Assembly (NCBI GenBank): GCA_965539935.1
Contig: CBETVX010000007.1
Span: forward strand, 8,045-72,044
Direction: 5' to 3'
From: CBETVX01 sp965539935
Lineage (GTDB): Bacteria > Bacillota > Clostridia > Peptostreptococcales > Caminicellaceae
Length of the DNA: 64,000 nucleotides
In this document: piece after piece, positions 1-7,975 of the stretch
Position numbering within the stretch: position 1 is the first letter of the stretch
How the letters are laid out: each line of letters opens with the position of its first letter
The notes under the pieces: generated by a model
The model's database searches: none
What the model was told of the DNA's origin: nothing
The model's input: only the letters and a program-made list of their open reading frames with translations
Position numbers and translations under genes: made by a program

Positions 1-1
1 T

Positions 2-385
2 GTTATTGTTCCTAAAAAAATTTCAAAAAAGTTCAATATGACTGTTGACGAATTTTGGAACTCTGGAAAGGATAAGTTTTATAAAGGAATTGAAAATGGT
101 AGTAATAGAATAAAATATATCATTATCCTCAATGTCGACAAGCAAACCTATATAGTATATGAAGATGAAGGAATCTCAGAAAATGAAGCCCTTTCAATAG
201 CAAAAGATGAAGGTTATAATCCCCATAGAACTCTATTACTTGTATGGCATTCATTCACGGGGAAAAATAATAAAGGGTTAAAGGATATAAAAAATCATAT
301 GTATTGGTGCATCTATGAAGAAAATGGTTATGAAGCACCTATTTTTATTCATTTTCTTGATGGACATATAAAAGAAACAGAGTAA
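2..385 (+). CDS. Hypothetical protein, 3' part of a gene cut by the window edge
   Basis: The reading frame is open from base 2 to a TAA at 383-385. The first internal ATG (38) has no ribosome binding site, only A-rich sequence, so this is most likely the C-terminal part of a longer protein. About 127 residues are visible. They are mixed alpha/beta in appearance, rich in Lys, Glu and aromatic residues, with no signal peptide, membrane segment or cysteine motif. I do not recognise the family. The gene is convergent with guaA and is followed by an inverted repeat and a tandem repeat. Confidence 0.55.
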   Translation, partial: VIVPKKISKKFNMTVDEFWNSGKDKFYKGIENGSNRIKYIIILNVDKQTYIVYEDEGISENEALSIAKDEGYNPHRTLLLVWHSFTGKNNKGLKDIKNHMYWCIYEENGYEAPIFIHFLDGHIKETE

Positions 386-396
386 GTTGTTATAAT

Positions 397-467
397 TTTA
401 AAAGGGACAGATGATGCTCTAATATACCTATTTTGAGGTAAAGAAGAACATCCCCTGTCCCTTTAAA
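397..467. repeat. Inverted repeat with AAAGGGACAG / CTGTCCCTTT ends
   Basis: TTTAAAAGGGACAG at 397-410 is the reverse complement of CTGTCCCTTTAAA at 455-467 except for one extra A, with about 44 nt between the arms. It lies between two convergent genes. It could act as a weak bidirectional terminator, but the long loop and sharply defined ends look more like a small REP- or MITE-like element. Confidence 0.5.
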
Positions 468-492
468 TTGTCAATTGTAAATTGTCAATTGT
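465..492. repeat. Perfect 14-bp tandem duplication
   Basis: The unit AAATTGTCAATTGT occurs twice in direct succession (465-478 and 479-492). It abuts the right arm of the inverted repeat and ends 11 bp before the guaA stop codon. It is non-coding. Confidence 0.8.
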
Positions 493-503
493 CACTTATT
501 ATC

Positions 504-2039
504 CTACTCCCACTCTATTGTACTAGGAGGTTTAGATGTTACATCGTAAAGTATTCTATTTACATTATCTACTTCATTTACTATTCTATTGGATATTTTT
601 TCAAGTACATCATAGGGGATTCTTGCCCAGTCGGAAGTCATACCATCGGTACTGGTTACAGCTCTAATTCCTACTGCATGGGCATAGGTTCTCTCATCTC
701 CCATAACTCCCACACTACTTATACCAGGAAGAACAGTAAAGTACTGCCATATATCACGATCAAGTCCAGCATTTTTTATTTCTTCCCTTAATATGGCATC
801 GGAATCCCTAACTATCTTAAGCTTTTCTTCTGTAACTTCACCTAATACCCTAATTGCAAGACCTGGTCCTGGGAAGGGCTGTCTCCAAACTAATTCTTCT
901 GGCATTCCAAGTTCTTCCCCTGCTCTTCTTACTTCATCCTTAAATAGTTGTCTTAGGGGCTCTATAAGTTTGAAAGTCATATCCTCAGGAAGTCCACCTA
1001 CATTATGATGACTTTTTATAACGGCAGCTTCATCGGTACCACTTTCTATTACATCGGGATATATAGTTCCCTGTAGCAAGAAATCTACCTTTCCAAGCTT
1101 TGAAGCCTCTTCTTCAAATACTCTAATAAACTCTTCTCCAATAATCTTCCTCTTGGTTTCTGGGTCAGTTATTCCCTTAAGTCTATTTAAAAATCTATCT
1201 TGAGCATTCACTCTTATAAGATTCATATTAAATTTCTTACCGAAAAACTCTTCTACTTCGTCCCCTTCATTTTTTCTTAAAAGTCCGTGGTCAACAAAGA
1301 TACATGTAAGCTGATCCCCAATAGCTTTGTGGACTAACACTGCTGCCACTGAAGAATCTACACCTCCAGATAGGCCACAAAGTACCTTCTTATCTCCAAC
1401 TTTTTCTTTTATTTCCTCAATAGTTTTTTCTACGAAGTTTTCCATTGTCCAGCTTCCAGAACATCCACATATCTCATATATAAAGTTTTGTAAAAAGTCC
1501 TTTCCAAAGGGAGTATGTTCCACTTCTGGATGGAATTGTACTGCATAAAGCTTCTTTTCCCTATTCTCCATGGCTGCAACTGGACAACTTTCTGTAGATG
1601 CCGTTACTTCAAATCCTTCAGGAAGTTTTTCAATAAAGTCTGTGTGGCTCATCCAACATACCGATTGATTTTTAATATTCTTAAATATATTCTTATTTGG
1701 TCTAATATCAAGCTTTACCTTTCCATACTCCCTAGTGTCAGCTCTATTTACTTTCCCACCAAAAACATGGGCCATAAGCTGTCCACCATAGCAAATTCCA
1801 AGTATAGGAATATTAAGCTCAAATATTTCCTTTGATATACTTGGTGCATCTTCTGCATATACACTAGCTGGCCCTCCAGTAAAGATTATCCCTGTAGGTT
1901 TCTTTTCCTTTGCCTTCTCTAACCCATCCTTATATGAAACTATCTCGCAATAAACATTTGCTTCCCTAACACGTCTAGCTATAAGCTGATTGTATTGTCC
2001 ACCAAAATCTATGATTAGAATAAATTCTTTAGATTCCAT
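504..2039 (-). CDS. guaA: GMP synthase (glutamine-hydrolysing)
   Basis: This enzyme converts XMP to GMP using ATP and glutamine, the last step of guanine nucleotide synthesis, in the cytosol. At 511 residues it is full length. The N-terminal class I glutamine amidotransferase domain has the nucleophile Cys83 in GICYGG and the His170/Glu172 pair in QFHPE. The ATP pyrophosphatase domain starts with the PP-loop SGGVDSS (about 224-230). The dimerisation domain ends in the conserved PPSTIEWE. The ribosome binding site AAGGAGG lies just upstream of the ATG. It follows guaB by 57 bp on the same strand, so both should share the guanine-riboswitch-controlled transcript. Confidence 0.98.
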   Translation of the reverse strand: MESKEFILIIDFGGQYNQLIARRVREANVYCEIVSYKDGLEKAKEKKPTGIIFTGGPASVYAEDAPSISKEIFELNIPILGICYGGQLMAHVFGGKVNRADTREYGKVKLDIRPNKNIFKNIKNQSVCWMSHTDFIEKLPEGFEVTASTESCPVAAMENREKKLYAVQFHPEVEHTPFGKDFLQNFIYEICGCSGSWTMENFVEKTIEEIKEKVGDKKVLCGLSGGVDSSVAAVLVHKAIGDQLTCIFVDHGLLRKNEGDEVEEFFGKKFNMNLIRVNAQDRFLNRLKGITDPETKRKIIGEEFIRVFEEEASKLGKVDFLLQGTIYPDVIESGTDEAAVIKSHHNVGGLPEDMTFKLIEPLRQLFKDEVRRAGEELGMPEELVWRQPFPGPGLAIRVLGEVTEEKLKIVRDSDAILREEIKNAGLDRDIWQYFTVLPGISSVGVMGDERTYAHAVGIRAVTSTDGMTSDWARIPYDVLEKISNRIVNEVDNVNRILYDVTSKPPSTIEWE

Positions 2040-2096
2040 AGTTTCCTCCTTATTTTTTGTGCATAATTTGTGGTATAAAGTTTAAGTTAATACTTT

Positions 2097-3560
2097 TTAT
2101 TCCTGTGAAATGCTATAGTTTGGTGATTCTTTAGTTATATGGATATCATGGGGATGACTTTCTTTTAGACCTGCTCCTGTAATCTTTATGAACTTGCCAT
2201 TTTTCTTTAAGTCTTCAATATTTGGAGTACCACAATATCCCATACCAGCCTTTAGTCCCCCAACTAGCTGATAAATAGTTTCTCTAAGGGGTCCTCTATA
2301 GGGAACTCTTCCTTCTACTCCCTCAGGAACAAACTTTTTGGCATCCTCTTGGAAGTATCTATCTTTACTACCGGAACTCATAGCGCCCAAGGATCCCATA
2401 CCTCTATATACTTTAAAGCTTCTTCCCTTATAAATAACTGTCTCCCCAGGACTTTCTTCTGTACCTGCAAATAAAGAACCTATCATTATAACATCTGCAC
2501 CAGCAGCTATTGCCTTAGGTATATCTCCTGAGAACTTAATTCCACCATCGGCTATGATAGGTACATCATACTTAGCTGCAGCCTTTGCACAATCGTATAT
2601 TGCAGTAATTTGAGGTACTCCAATGCCAGCCACTACCCTTGTAGTACATATGGATCCAGGGCCTATACCTACCTTTACAGCATCGGCACCAGCCTTTATT
2701 AAATCTTCAGTGGCTTCAGCAGTAGCTACATTTCCAGCTATCACTTGAAGGTCAGGATACTCATTCTTTATTTTTTCAACAGCTTTAATAACTCCTATGG
2801 AATGTCCATGGGCTGTATCTATAGTTATTACATCTACACCTGCATCTACTAGAGCCTTAACTCTCTCCATCATATCTCCAGTTACTCCAACGGCAGCTCC
2901 TGCTAATAATCTACTTTGACTATCGGTTGCCCTATTTGGATATTTAATAGTCTTTTCTATATCCTTTATAGTTATTAAACCTTTAAGTATTCCATTTTCA
3001 TCTACTATTGGAAGTTTTTCTATCTTCCACTTTCTAAGTATTCTTTCCGCTTCCTCTAAAGTTGTTCCTTCCTTTGCAGTTACTAATTTATCCTTAGTCA
3101 TTACTTCTTCAATAGTCTTAGAGGGATCATTTTCAAACCTTATATCCCTATTAGTTATGATTCCCACAAGTTTTCCAGCTTCATCTGTCACTGGTACCCC
3201 TGATATACGATATCTTTCCATAAGTTCCATTGCATCTGCTATCATATGCTTAGGCGATAGGTGAAAGGGATCTACTATAACTCCATGTTCACTTCTTTTA
3301 ACCTTATCCACTTCCATAGCTTGTCTCTCAATGGACATGTTTTTATGGATTATACCAATTCCACCTTCCCTAGCAATAGCTATGGCTAATTTTGATTCCG
3401 TAACTGTATCCATGCTGGCACTCATTATTGGTATATTTAGTTTTATCTTTTTAGTAAGTCTAGTTTTAACATCTACATCCTTTGGTAGAACTTCTGACCT
3501 CTGAGGTATTAATAGAACATCATCAAAGGTTAATCCTTCTTTTATAAGTTTACCTTCCAT
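2097..3560 (-). CDS. guaB: IMP dehydrogenase
   Basis: It oxidises IMP to XMP with NAD+, the committed step to guanine nucleotides. The protein is 487 residues with the family layout: an (alpha/beta)8 barrel interrupted by two CBS domains at about 95-205, the catalytic Cys305 in GPGSICTT, and the flap region further on (GRVPYRGP). The start ATG is preceded by AAAAGGAGAGG. It is first in a guaB-guaA transcription unit with a long 5' leader carrying a guanine riboswitch and an intrinsic terminator, so expression should fall when guanine is plentiful. Confidence 0.98.
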   Translation of the reverse strand: MEGKLIKEGLTFDDVLLIPQRSEVLPKDVDVKTRLTKKIKLNIPIMSASMDTVTESKLAIAIAREGGIGIIHKNMSIERQAMEVDKVKRSEHGVIVDPFHLSPKHMIADAMELMERYRISGVPVTDEAGKLVGIITNRDIRFENDPSKTIEEVMTKDKLVTAKEGTTLEEAERILRKWKIEKLPIVDENGILKGLITIKDIEKTIKYPNRATDSQSRLLAGAAVGVTGDMMERVKALVDAGVDVITIDTAHGHSIGVIKAVEKIKNEYPDLQVIAGNVATAEATEDLIKAGADAVKVGIGPGSICTTRVVAGIGVPQITAIYDCAKAAAKYDVPIIADGGIKFSGDIPKAIAAGADVIMIGSLFAGTEESPGETVIYKGRSFKVYRGMGSLGAMSSGSKDRYFQEDAKKFVPEGVEGRVPYRGPLRETIYQLVGGLKAGMGYCGTPNIEDLKKNGKFIKITGAGLKESHPHDIHITKESPNYSISQE

Positions 3561-3610
3561 AGCTGTATCCTCTCCTTTTAATATTAGTTAATTTTCATTG
3601 GTTTTAGCTC

Positions 3611-3667
3611 CAAAAACAAAAATAGCCTGTATAACAACTTCAAAATGAGTGAAATTATTATACAGAC
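3611..3667 (-). terminator. Riboswitch-controlled intrinsic terminator in the guaB leader
   Basis: On the minus strand an 18-bp stem (arms 3650-3667 and 3625-3642; a few G-U pairs) is followed by a U-rich tract (3611-3624). The 5' arm of the stem is also complementary to the sequence that follows the riboswitch aptamer, so terminator and antiterminator exclude each other. Confidence 0.9.
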
Positions 3668-3719
3668 CCCTTATCTTTTTAAAAATTAGATAGTCATAAA
3701 TATTGTACTATAATAATTT

Positions 3720-3790
3720 CACCCATAGTCAGAAGGTTTACGGCCCTCTGGTAGAAACTTCCAGTCCATATTACTGAGATTATATGAGTG
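3720..3790 (-). promoter_or_regulatory. Purine riboswitch aptamer, guanine type
   Basis: Read on the minus strand, P1 pairs CACTCATA (3783-3790) with TATGGGTG (3720-3727). The conserved core segments TAATATGGACTGG, AGTTTCTACC, CCGTAAA and CTGACTATGGG are all present in order. The specificity base is C in GACTATG, corresponding to C74 of the xpt aptamer, which indicates guanine or hypoxanthine rather than adenine. The P1 3' strand and the bases after it (about 3709-3724) can instead pair with 3648-3663, the left arm of the downstream terminator. Guanine binding should therefore lock P1, free the terminator and switch guaBA off. Confidence 0.96.
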
Positions 3791-3816
3791 ATATTTTCTT
3801 TATTGTATTTTTATAT

Positions 3817-3845
3817 AAACTATCAAATATATAAAGAAATGTCAA
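3817..3845 (-). promoter_or_regulatory. Possible guaBA promoter
   Basis: On the minus strand TTGACA (3840-3845) is followed after 17 bp by TAGTTT (3817-3822), a weak -10. It lies about 25-30 bp upstream of the riboswitch, as expected for the guaBA transcript, but the -10 matches the consensus at only half its positions. Confidence 0.35.
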
Positions 3846-3891
3846 TATCATATAGTACAATATTTAATTTAATATTTTTTAATATTCCTTA

Positions 3892-4056
3892 TTATTTCTT
3901 ATTTTCACTAGAATCTAATGACCCTGAATCTTCTCCTAGGGACACATGGGTATCTTTCATATTAGTTAATGAATTACTTTTGGATCTATTATTCTTACCA
4001 AAATTTAATCTATTACCCCCTCTAAACATATCTAGTAGATTATCAAAAAAACCCAT
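3892..4056 (-). CDS. Small hypothetical protein (54 aa)
   Basis: The ATG at 4056 is preceded at good spacing by the strong ribosome binding site GAGGAGGTG, so I take it over the longer upstream frame. The product begins MGFFDNLLDMFRGG, an amphipathic N-terminus, followed by a hydrophilic Ser/Asn/Lys-rich tail ending DSSENKK. There is no signal peptide or membrane segment. It lies between the guaB leader and a run of CotF-like coat genes on the other strand. The function is not recognised; a small sporulation-related protein is possible but not shown. Confidence 0.6.
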   Translation of the reverse strand: MGFFDNLLDMFRGGNRLNFGKNNRSKSNSLTNMKDTHVSLGEDSGSLDSSENKK

Positions 4057-4220
4057 CTTTACACCTCCTCTCATAAATTTTAAAACTGTACAATATTTCA
4101 TGAAAGATATAAAAATATCCAATATTTCTAATAATGCTTATCCACTTCATTTTTTACATGCTATAATAAACCCTATTTTCCAAATAATAATTTTATATAA
4201 GTCAAAAAGGAGGTCCTGTT

Positions 4221-4451
4221 ATGCAAATATTTTCTCCACCCAATGAAAAGATTATTAATTCTACCCTTAGCCAATCGGATCTGAAGATTTTAGAAACTCA
4301 ACTTTCCTATGAAACTATGATTATAAAAAAATATAATCAATATGCGGAATTATGTGAAGATGCTCAGTTAAAAAAGCTATGTCATCAAGGAGCTAAAAAA
4401 CATAAGCAAAACTATGAAATGTTGTTAAATTTTTTAAATATACATCAATAG
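4221..4451 (+). CDS. CotF-like spore coat protein (76 aa)
   Basis: This is a small helical protein preceded by AAAAGGAGG at good spacing. The segment around YAELCEDAQLKKLCHQGAKK resembles the helix pair of CotF-family coat proteins and closely parallels YSNRCQDAQLKQMFSEAAQ in the gene at 4921, so the two are paralogues. The CotF family is known from Bacillus and clostridial spore coats. The role here is inferred from that resemblance and from the neighbouring relatives. Two Cys residues could form cross-links in the coat. Confidence 0.7.
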   Translation: MQIFSPPNEKIINSTLSQSDLKILETQLSYETMIIKKYNQYAELCEDAQLKKLCHQGAKKHKQNYEMLLNFLNIHQ

Positions 4452-4501
4452 TATTTGAAATTTAAGAGAAATAATTCATTAAAACACAAGGAGAGAAAAT
4501 T

Positions 4502-4792
4502 ATGGCTAATCTAATACATCATAGACTAATTTTAAGTGAACGGGAACTTCTTGATGATCTTTTAATGTCTGAAGACCAGATTACTAATGGATACAATACT
4601 GGAATATCAAAATCTACATGTAATGACTTCAGAAAAATTTTAAGTTCATGTCTTTCTAATGCCCATTATTGTCAATTCCATATACTTTCTACAAAGGAAC
4701 AAAGAGGTTGGTGTGAATCTGAAGAAGCTAGCTCTAATTATTTAGAAAGTATTAAATCTAAATATGAATCAATATTTAATGAATTAAGATAA
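4502..4792 (+). CDS. CotF-like spore coat protein (96 aa)
   Basis: Second of four small coat-type genes, preceded by AAGGAGAG. The sequence is helical, with SERELLDDLLMSEDQIT near the N-terminus and SSCLSNAHYCQFHIL in the middle, the usual CotF-domain pattern of a conserved acidic helix followed by a helix with two or three Cys. The C-terminal half is Glu/Ser/Lys-rich. It has no signal peptide, in keeping with assembly from the mother cell. Assignment rests on pattern and context. Confidence 0.68.
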   Translation: MANLIHHRLILSERELLDDLLMSEDQITNGYNTGISKSTCNDFRKILSSCLSNAHYCQFHILSTKEQRGWCESEEASSNYLESIKSKYESIFNELR

Positions 4793-4920
4793 AATTTTAT
4801 GATTTTACATTATTTTTAAATTTTTTCTTTAAATTTTGCTGAATATTTATATCTTCCTTAACACAAAATATATTTGGATAATCCCATAAGAAAACAATCA
4901 TTTTGAAAGGAGAATGTATT

Positions 4921-5127
4921 GTGGCAAATTTAAACCAAATAAACCTTAGTAACCTCAGTCAAATGGAACTTGAAAATTTAAGACATATTATAGATTCTCA
5001 TCAAACTATGGCAGGTAAACTTGAAGAGTATTCCAATAGATGTCAAGATGCACAGTTAAAACAAATGTTTTCAGAAGCTGCTCAATCAGCTAGAACAACA
5101 GCTCAGCAACTTACTAATAAATTATAG
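4921..5127 (+). CDS. CotF-like spore coat protein (68 aa)
   Basis: The GTG at 4921 is chosen because the ribosome binding site GAAAGGAG (4905-4912) sits just upstream; the upstream in-frame ATG at 4903 overlaps that site. The protein has two Gln/Ala-rich helices, the second containing CQDAQLKQMFSEAAQ, a near copy of a segment in the gene at 4221. It is a paralogue within the local coat cluster. Confidence 0.7.
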   Translation: MANLNQINLSNLSQMELENLRHIIDSHQTMAGKLEEYSNRCQDAQLKQMFSEAAQSARTTAQQLTNKL

Positions 5128-5240
5128 AATGTACCACTTAGAAACTTAATTTATGATAATTCTAGATATCTATAGTTGAAAATTGAATATACTACTTGTT
5201 CAATATTTTGATTAAAAATAATAACAATGGAGGTCTCAAA

Positions 5241-5546
5241 ATGAATATAAATGTTCAAGGTATGACTGAAAAGGATATGGTAAGTGACGTACTTTCTGGA
5301 ACTAAGGCAAGCTTATCTGATTATACTACAGCAATAAGCGAATGTAGTAATAAGAGTTTAAAAAATGCTTTAACTCAGCTTAGAACTGAAGCTGAACAAT
5401 TCCAAGAACAACTAGGCTCAATTGCTATTCAGAAAGGATATTATCCTACTTCTCCAACAGCAAGCAGTCAAGCTAGACAGCAAATTAAAAGTGAGCTTTC
5501 TAAAGTCATGACTGGTGGAGGAATAACTGGTCAAGTAATGAGATAA
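5241..5546 (+). CDS. CotF-like spore coat protein (101 aa)
   Basis: The ATG at 5241 follows GGAGGTC at good spacing; the longer upstream frame has no such site. The sequence starts MNINVQGMTEKDMVSDVLSGTK, followed by an Ala/Gln-rich helical pair and a short tail with SKVMTGGGITGQVMR. This is the typical layout of the roughly 100-residue coat F-domain proteins of clostridia. It is last in the four-gene run and is followed by a clear intrinsic terminator. Confidence 0.78.
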   Translation: MNINVQGMTEKDMVSDVLSGTKASLSDYTTAISECSNKSLKNALTQLRTEAEQFQEQLGSIAIQKGYYPTSPTASSQARQQIKSELSKVMTGGGITGQVMR

Positions 5547-5555
5547 TAATATTTT

Positions 5556-5598
5556 AAGGACTCTATAAATTTAATAGTTTTATAGAGTCCTTTGTTTT
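5556..5598. terminator. Bidirectional terminator after the coat genes
   Basis: The 14-bp stem AAGGACTCTATAAA (5556-5569) / TTTATAGAGTCCTT (5579-5592) is followed by TTTGTTTT on the plus strand. The same hairpin can serve the epimerase gene arriving from the other side. Confidence 0.85.
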
Positions 5599-5637
5599 AT
5601 ATCATAAAATATCTGATTTTAATCCTTTACACTTTTT

Positions 5638-6723
5638 CTATATGTAATTAATATTTTCAATACCTTCAAAGCCAAATCCCGGCCTATCCGATAGATTAAT
5701 TTTATATTTATCAAAATTTGACCCACCAGCTACAGGGTCTTCCTTACATAGCATCGGTACATCTAAATCCACCTTTGTAATTATAGCCTTTGCTCCTGCT
5801 AAATGGGAGGCTGCCGTTGCACCTATACTACTTTCCATCATGCTACCAATCATACACTCCATTTCAGCTGCCTCTGCCATGGCTATAATCTTAAGGGCAT
5901 TATATATTCCACCGGTTTTCATAAGTTTTATATTTAAAAGGTCGGCAGCCCTCATATTAATAATTTTCATTGCATCCCCAGGAGAAAATAAGCTTTCATC
6001 TGCCAATATTGGTAAGGAAACATTATCGGTTACAAATTTAAGTCCCTCTAAATCATAGGCCTTTACAGGTTGCTCAACTAATTCAATATTTATATCTAAA
6101 TCCTCCATTTTCCTAATAATTTTTACTGCTTCCTTAGGCTTCCATCCTTGATTAGCATCTAGTCTTAGGGAGATTTCCTTTCCTACAGCTTCACTTATGG
6201 CCCTTACCCTTTCTAAATCCTTTTTGGAATCCTTTCCAACTTTAATTTTTAATGTCTTATATCCCATATTTATGGCCTCTAAACTATCTCTAACCATTTC
6301 ATCAATTTCGTTTACACTAATGGTAATATCTGAAATAATGTCACCCTTATGTCCTCCTAATAGCTTATAAACTGGGGCTTTATAAAGCTGTCCAAATAAA
6401 TCATACAGTGCTATGTCTAATGCCGCCTTAGCACTGGTATTTCCCACTAAAGAATTATTTAGTTTTATCATGATGTTTTCAAAGTTTTCAATATTAAGGC
6501 CCATTATATTTTTCTTTATATACTTTATACCACCAATAATTCCTTCAATAGTATCCCCAGTAATTACCTCTGTGGGAGCCGCTGCTCCATATCCTATATT
6601 TCCAGTATCAGTTATAACCTTTACTATTATATTTTCAATATTATTTACTGTTCTAAGGGCAGTTTTAAAGGGTTTTTTTAAAGGTATTGATATTGTACCT
6701 ATTTTAATATCCTTAATTATCAT
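5638..6723 (-). CDS. Dipeptide epimerase (L-Ala-D/L-Glu epimerase type, enolase superfamily)
   Basis: A 361-residue member of the muconate-lactonising branch of the enolase superfamily. The catalytic KxK pair is Lys159/Lys161 (TLKIKVG). The metal ligands are Asp189 (RLDANQGW), Glu217 (LVEQP) and Asp242 (LADES), and the opposing base is Lys266 (NIKLMK). This set is that of Ala-Glu epimerases such as YkfB and YcjG, which convert L-Ala-D-Glu from murein peptides to the L,L form. The upstream genes (OppA-like binding protein, LD-carboxypeptidase, amidohydrolase) support that role. The exact dipeptide specificity is inferred. Confidence 0.88.
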   Translation of the reverse strand: MIIKDIKIGTISIPLKKPFKTALRTVNNIENIIVKVITDTGNIGYGAAAPTEVITGDTIEGIIGGIKYIKKNIMGLNIENFENIMIKLNNSLVGNTSAKAALDIALYDLFGQLYKAPVYKLLGGHKGDIISDITISVNEIDEMVRDSLEAINMGYKTLKIKVGKDSKKDLERVRAISEAVGKEISLRLDANQGWKPKEAVKIIRKMEDLDINIELVEQPVKAYDLEGLKFVTDNVSLPILADESLFSPGDAMKIINMRAADLLNIKLMKTGGIYNALKIIAMAEAAEMECMIGSMMESSIGATAASHLAGAKAIITKVDLDVPMLCKEDPVAGGSNFDKYKINLSDRPGFGFEGIENINYI

Positions 6724-6796
6724 ATATTAAACACTCCCCTATAATTATCAATGTATTATTCCCTTCATAAAAGAATTTTCTCCATATCCATAAGTT

Positions 6797-7975
6797 TTAC
6801 TTTAAAACTTCAAGGACATTTTGAACCTGTAGGGCAGTTCCTATACTTAAACAATCTTCATCTATATCAAACAGGCAATGATGTCCATCATGAATAATTC
6901 CCTTCTCAATATTTCCACATCCTAGTCTAAAGTAGGCTCCCGGGGCCTTTTCAAGGAAATAGGCGAAGTCCTCAACCCCTAGACTAGGTTCCTTTATTAT
7001 CCTAACCCTTTCTTTCCCCAATATATTTTCGGCATTCCTTTTTACTAAATCCACCATATCATCATCATTGATAAGGGCTGTATATCCTGGCTCAATAAAT
7101 ACTTCCCCCTTACCTCCCATTGACTGGCTAAGATCCGTAACAATTTTTTCGATTCTTTCTAGTACTTCTTTCCTCGTCTGAGGACTTAAGGTTCTGACAG
7201 TTCCTATCATTTCAATTTTGTTTGCAATAATATTACCCCTTTCCCCTCCATGTATAGCTCCAATAGTTATCACAGCAGAATCCCTTGGGTCAAGGTTTCT
7301 ACTTACTATGGATTGTAAAGTCACTACCACATGACTGGCTATAAGGAGAGCATCTACACCAGAATGGGGATATGCTCCATGGGTACTTTCACCATGTATT
7401 ACTATTTTTATACTATCGGAGGAGGCATTCATCTTACCATATTTAACTCCAATCTCACCAACGGGTATCTCTGGAGCAACATGAAGTCCAAAAACAACAT
7501 CAACCTTTGGATTCTCCATTACTCCCTCCTCAATCATAGGTTTTGCTCCGCCTACAGTTTCTTCAGCCGGCTGAAAAAACAGCTTTATATTACCCTTTAT
7601 TTCATCCTTCATGTCATTTAATATCCTTGCAGTTCCTAATAATATGGTCATATGGGCATCATGTCCACATGCATGCATCTTACCATCTATAGTTGATTTA
7701 TACTCTACCTTATTTTCCTCAGTTATTGGAAGGGCATCCATATCGGCCCTTAGGGCAACTGTTTTTCCCCCTTTATTCCCCTTAATAATCCCTACAATTC
7801 CAGTTTTAGCTACATTTTTTTCATATTCTATTCCCATTCCTTTAAGGTATTCTTCTATTTTCTGAGAAGTTCTAAACTCCTTCATTCCCAGTTCTGGATG
7901 TCTATGAAAATCCCTTCTTACTTCTATAAGCCAGTCCTTTATGTCCTGAGCAAGTTTTAGTGGATTGTCCATCAT
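6797..7975 (-). CDS. M20D family amidohydrolase
   Basis: A 392-residue metal-dependent amidohydrolase of the hippurate/N-acyl-amino-acid hydrolase family. It has RHPELG near the N-terminus, ALRADMDALP, the metal site HACGHDAHM, Glu-rich PAEETVGGAKPMI, and a C-terminal HDGHHCLFD. Such enzymes release an amino acid from an N-acyl or small peptide substrate. Its ATG overlaps the LD-carboxypeptidase stop codon (ATGA), so the two are translationally coupled. Within this operon the substrate may be a murein-derived peptide or N-acyl-DAP, but the sequence does not decide this. Confidence 0.85.
   Translation of the reverse strand: MMDNPLKLAQDIKDWLIEVRRDFHRHPELGMKEFRTSQKIEEYLKGMGIEYEKNVAKTGIVGIIKGNKGGKTVALRADMDALPITEENKVEYKSTIDGKMHACGHDAHMTILLGTARILNDMKDEIKGNIKLFFQPAEETVGGAKPMIEEGVMENPKVDVVFGLHVAPEIPVGEIGVKYGKMNASSDSIKIVIHGESTHGAYPHSGVDALLIASHVVVTLQSIVSRNLDPRDSAVITIGAIHGGERGNIIANKIEMIGTVRTLSPQTRKEVLERIEKIVTDLSQSMGGKGEVFIEPGYTALINDDDMVDLVKRNAENILGKERVRIIKEPSLGVEDFAYFLEKAPGAYFRLGCGNIEKGIIHDGHHCLFDIDEDCLSIGTALQVQNVLEVLK

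Noticed and set aside
468..791. Plus-strand open frame inside guaA
   Set aside because: It lies wholly or mostly in the antisense of a highly conserved gene, has low-complexity hydrophobic content and no ribosome binding site.
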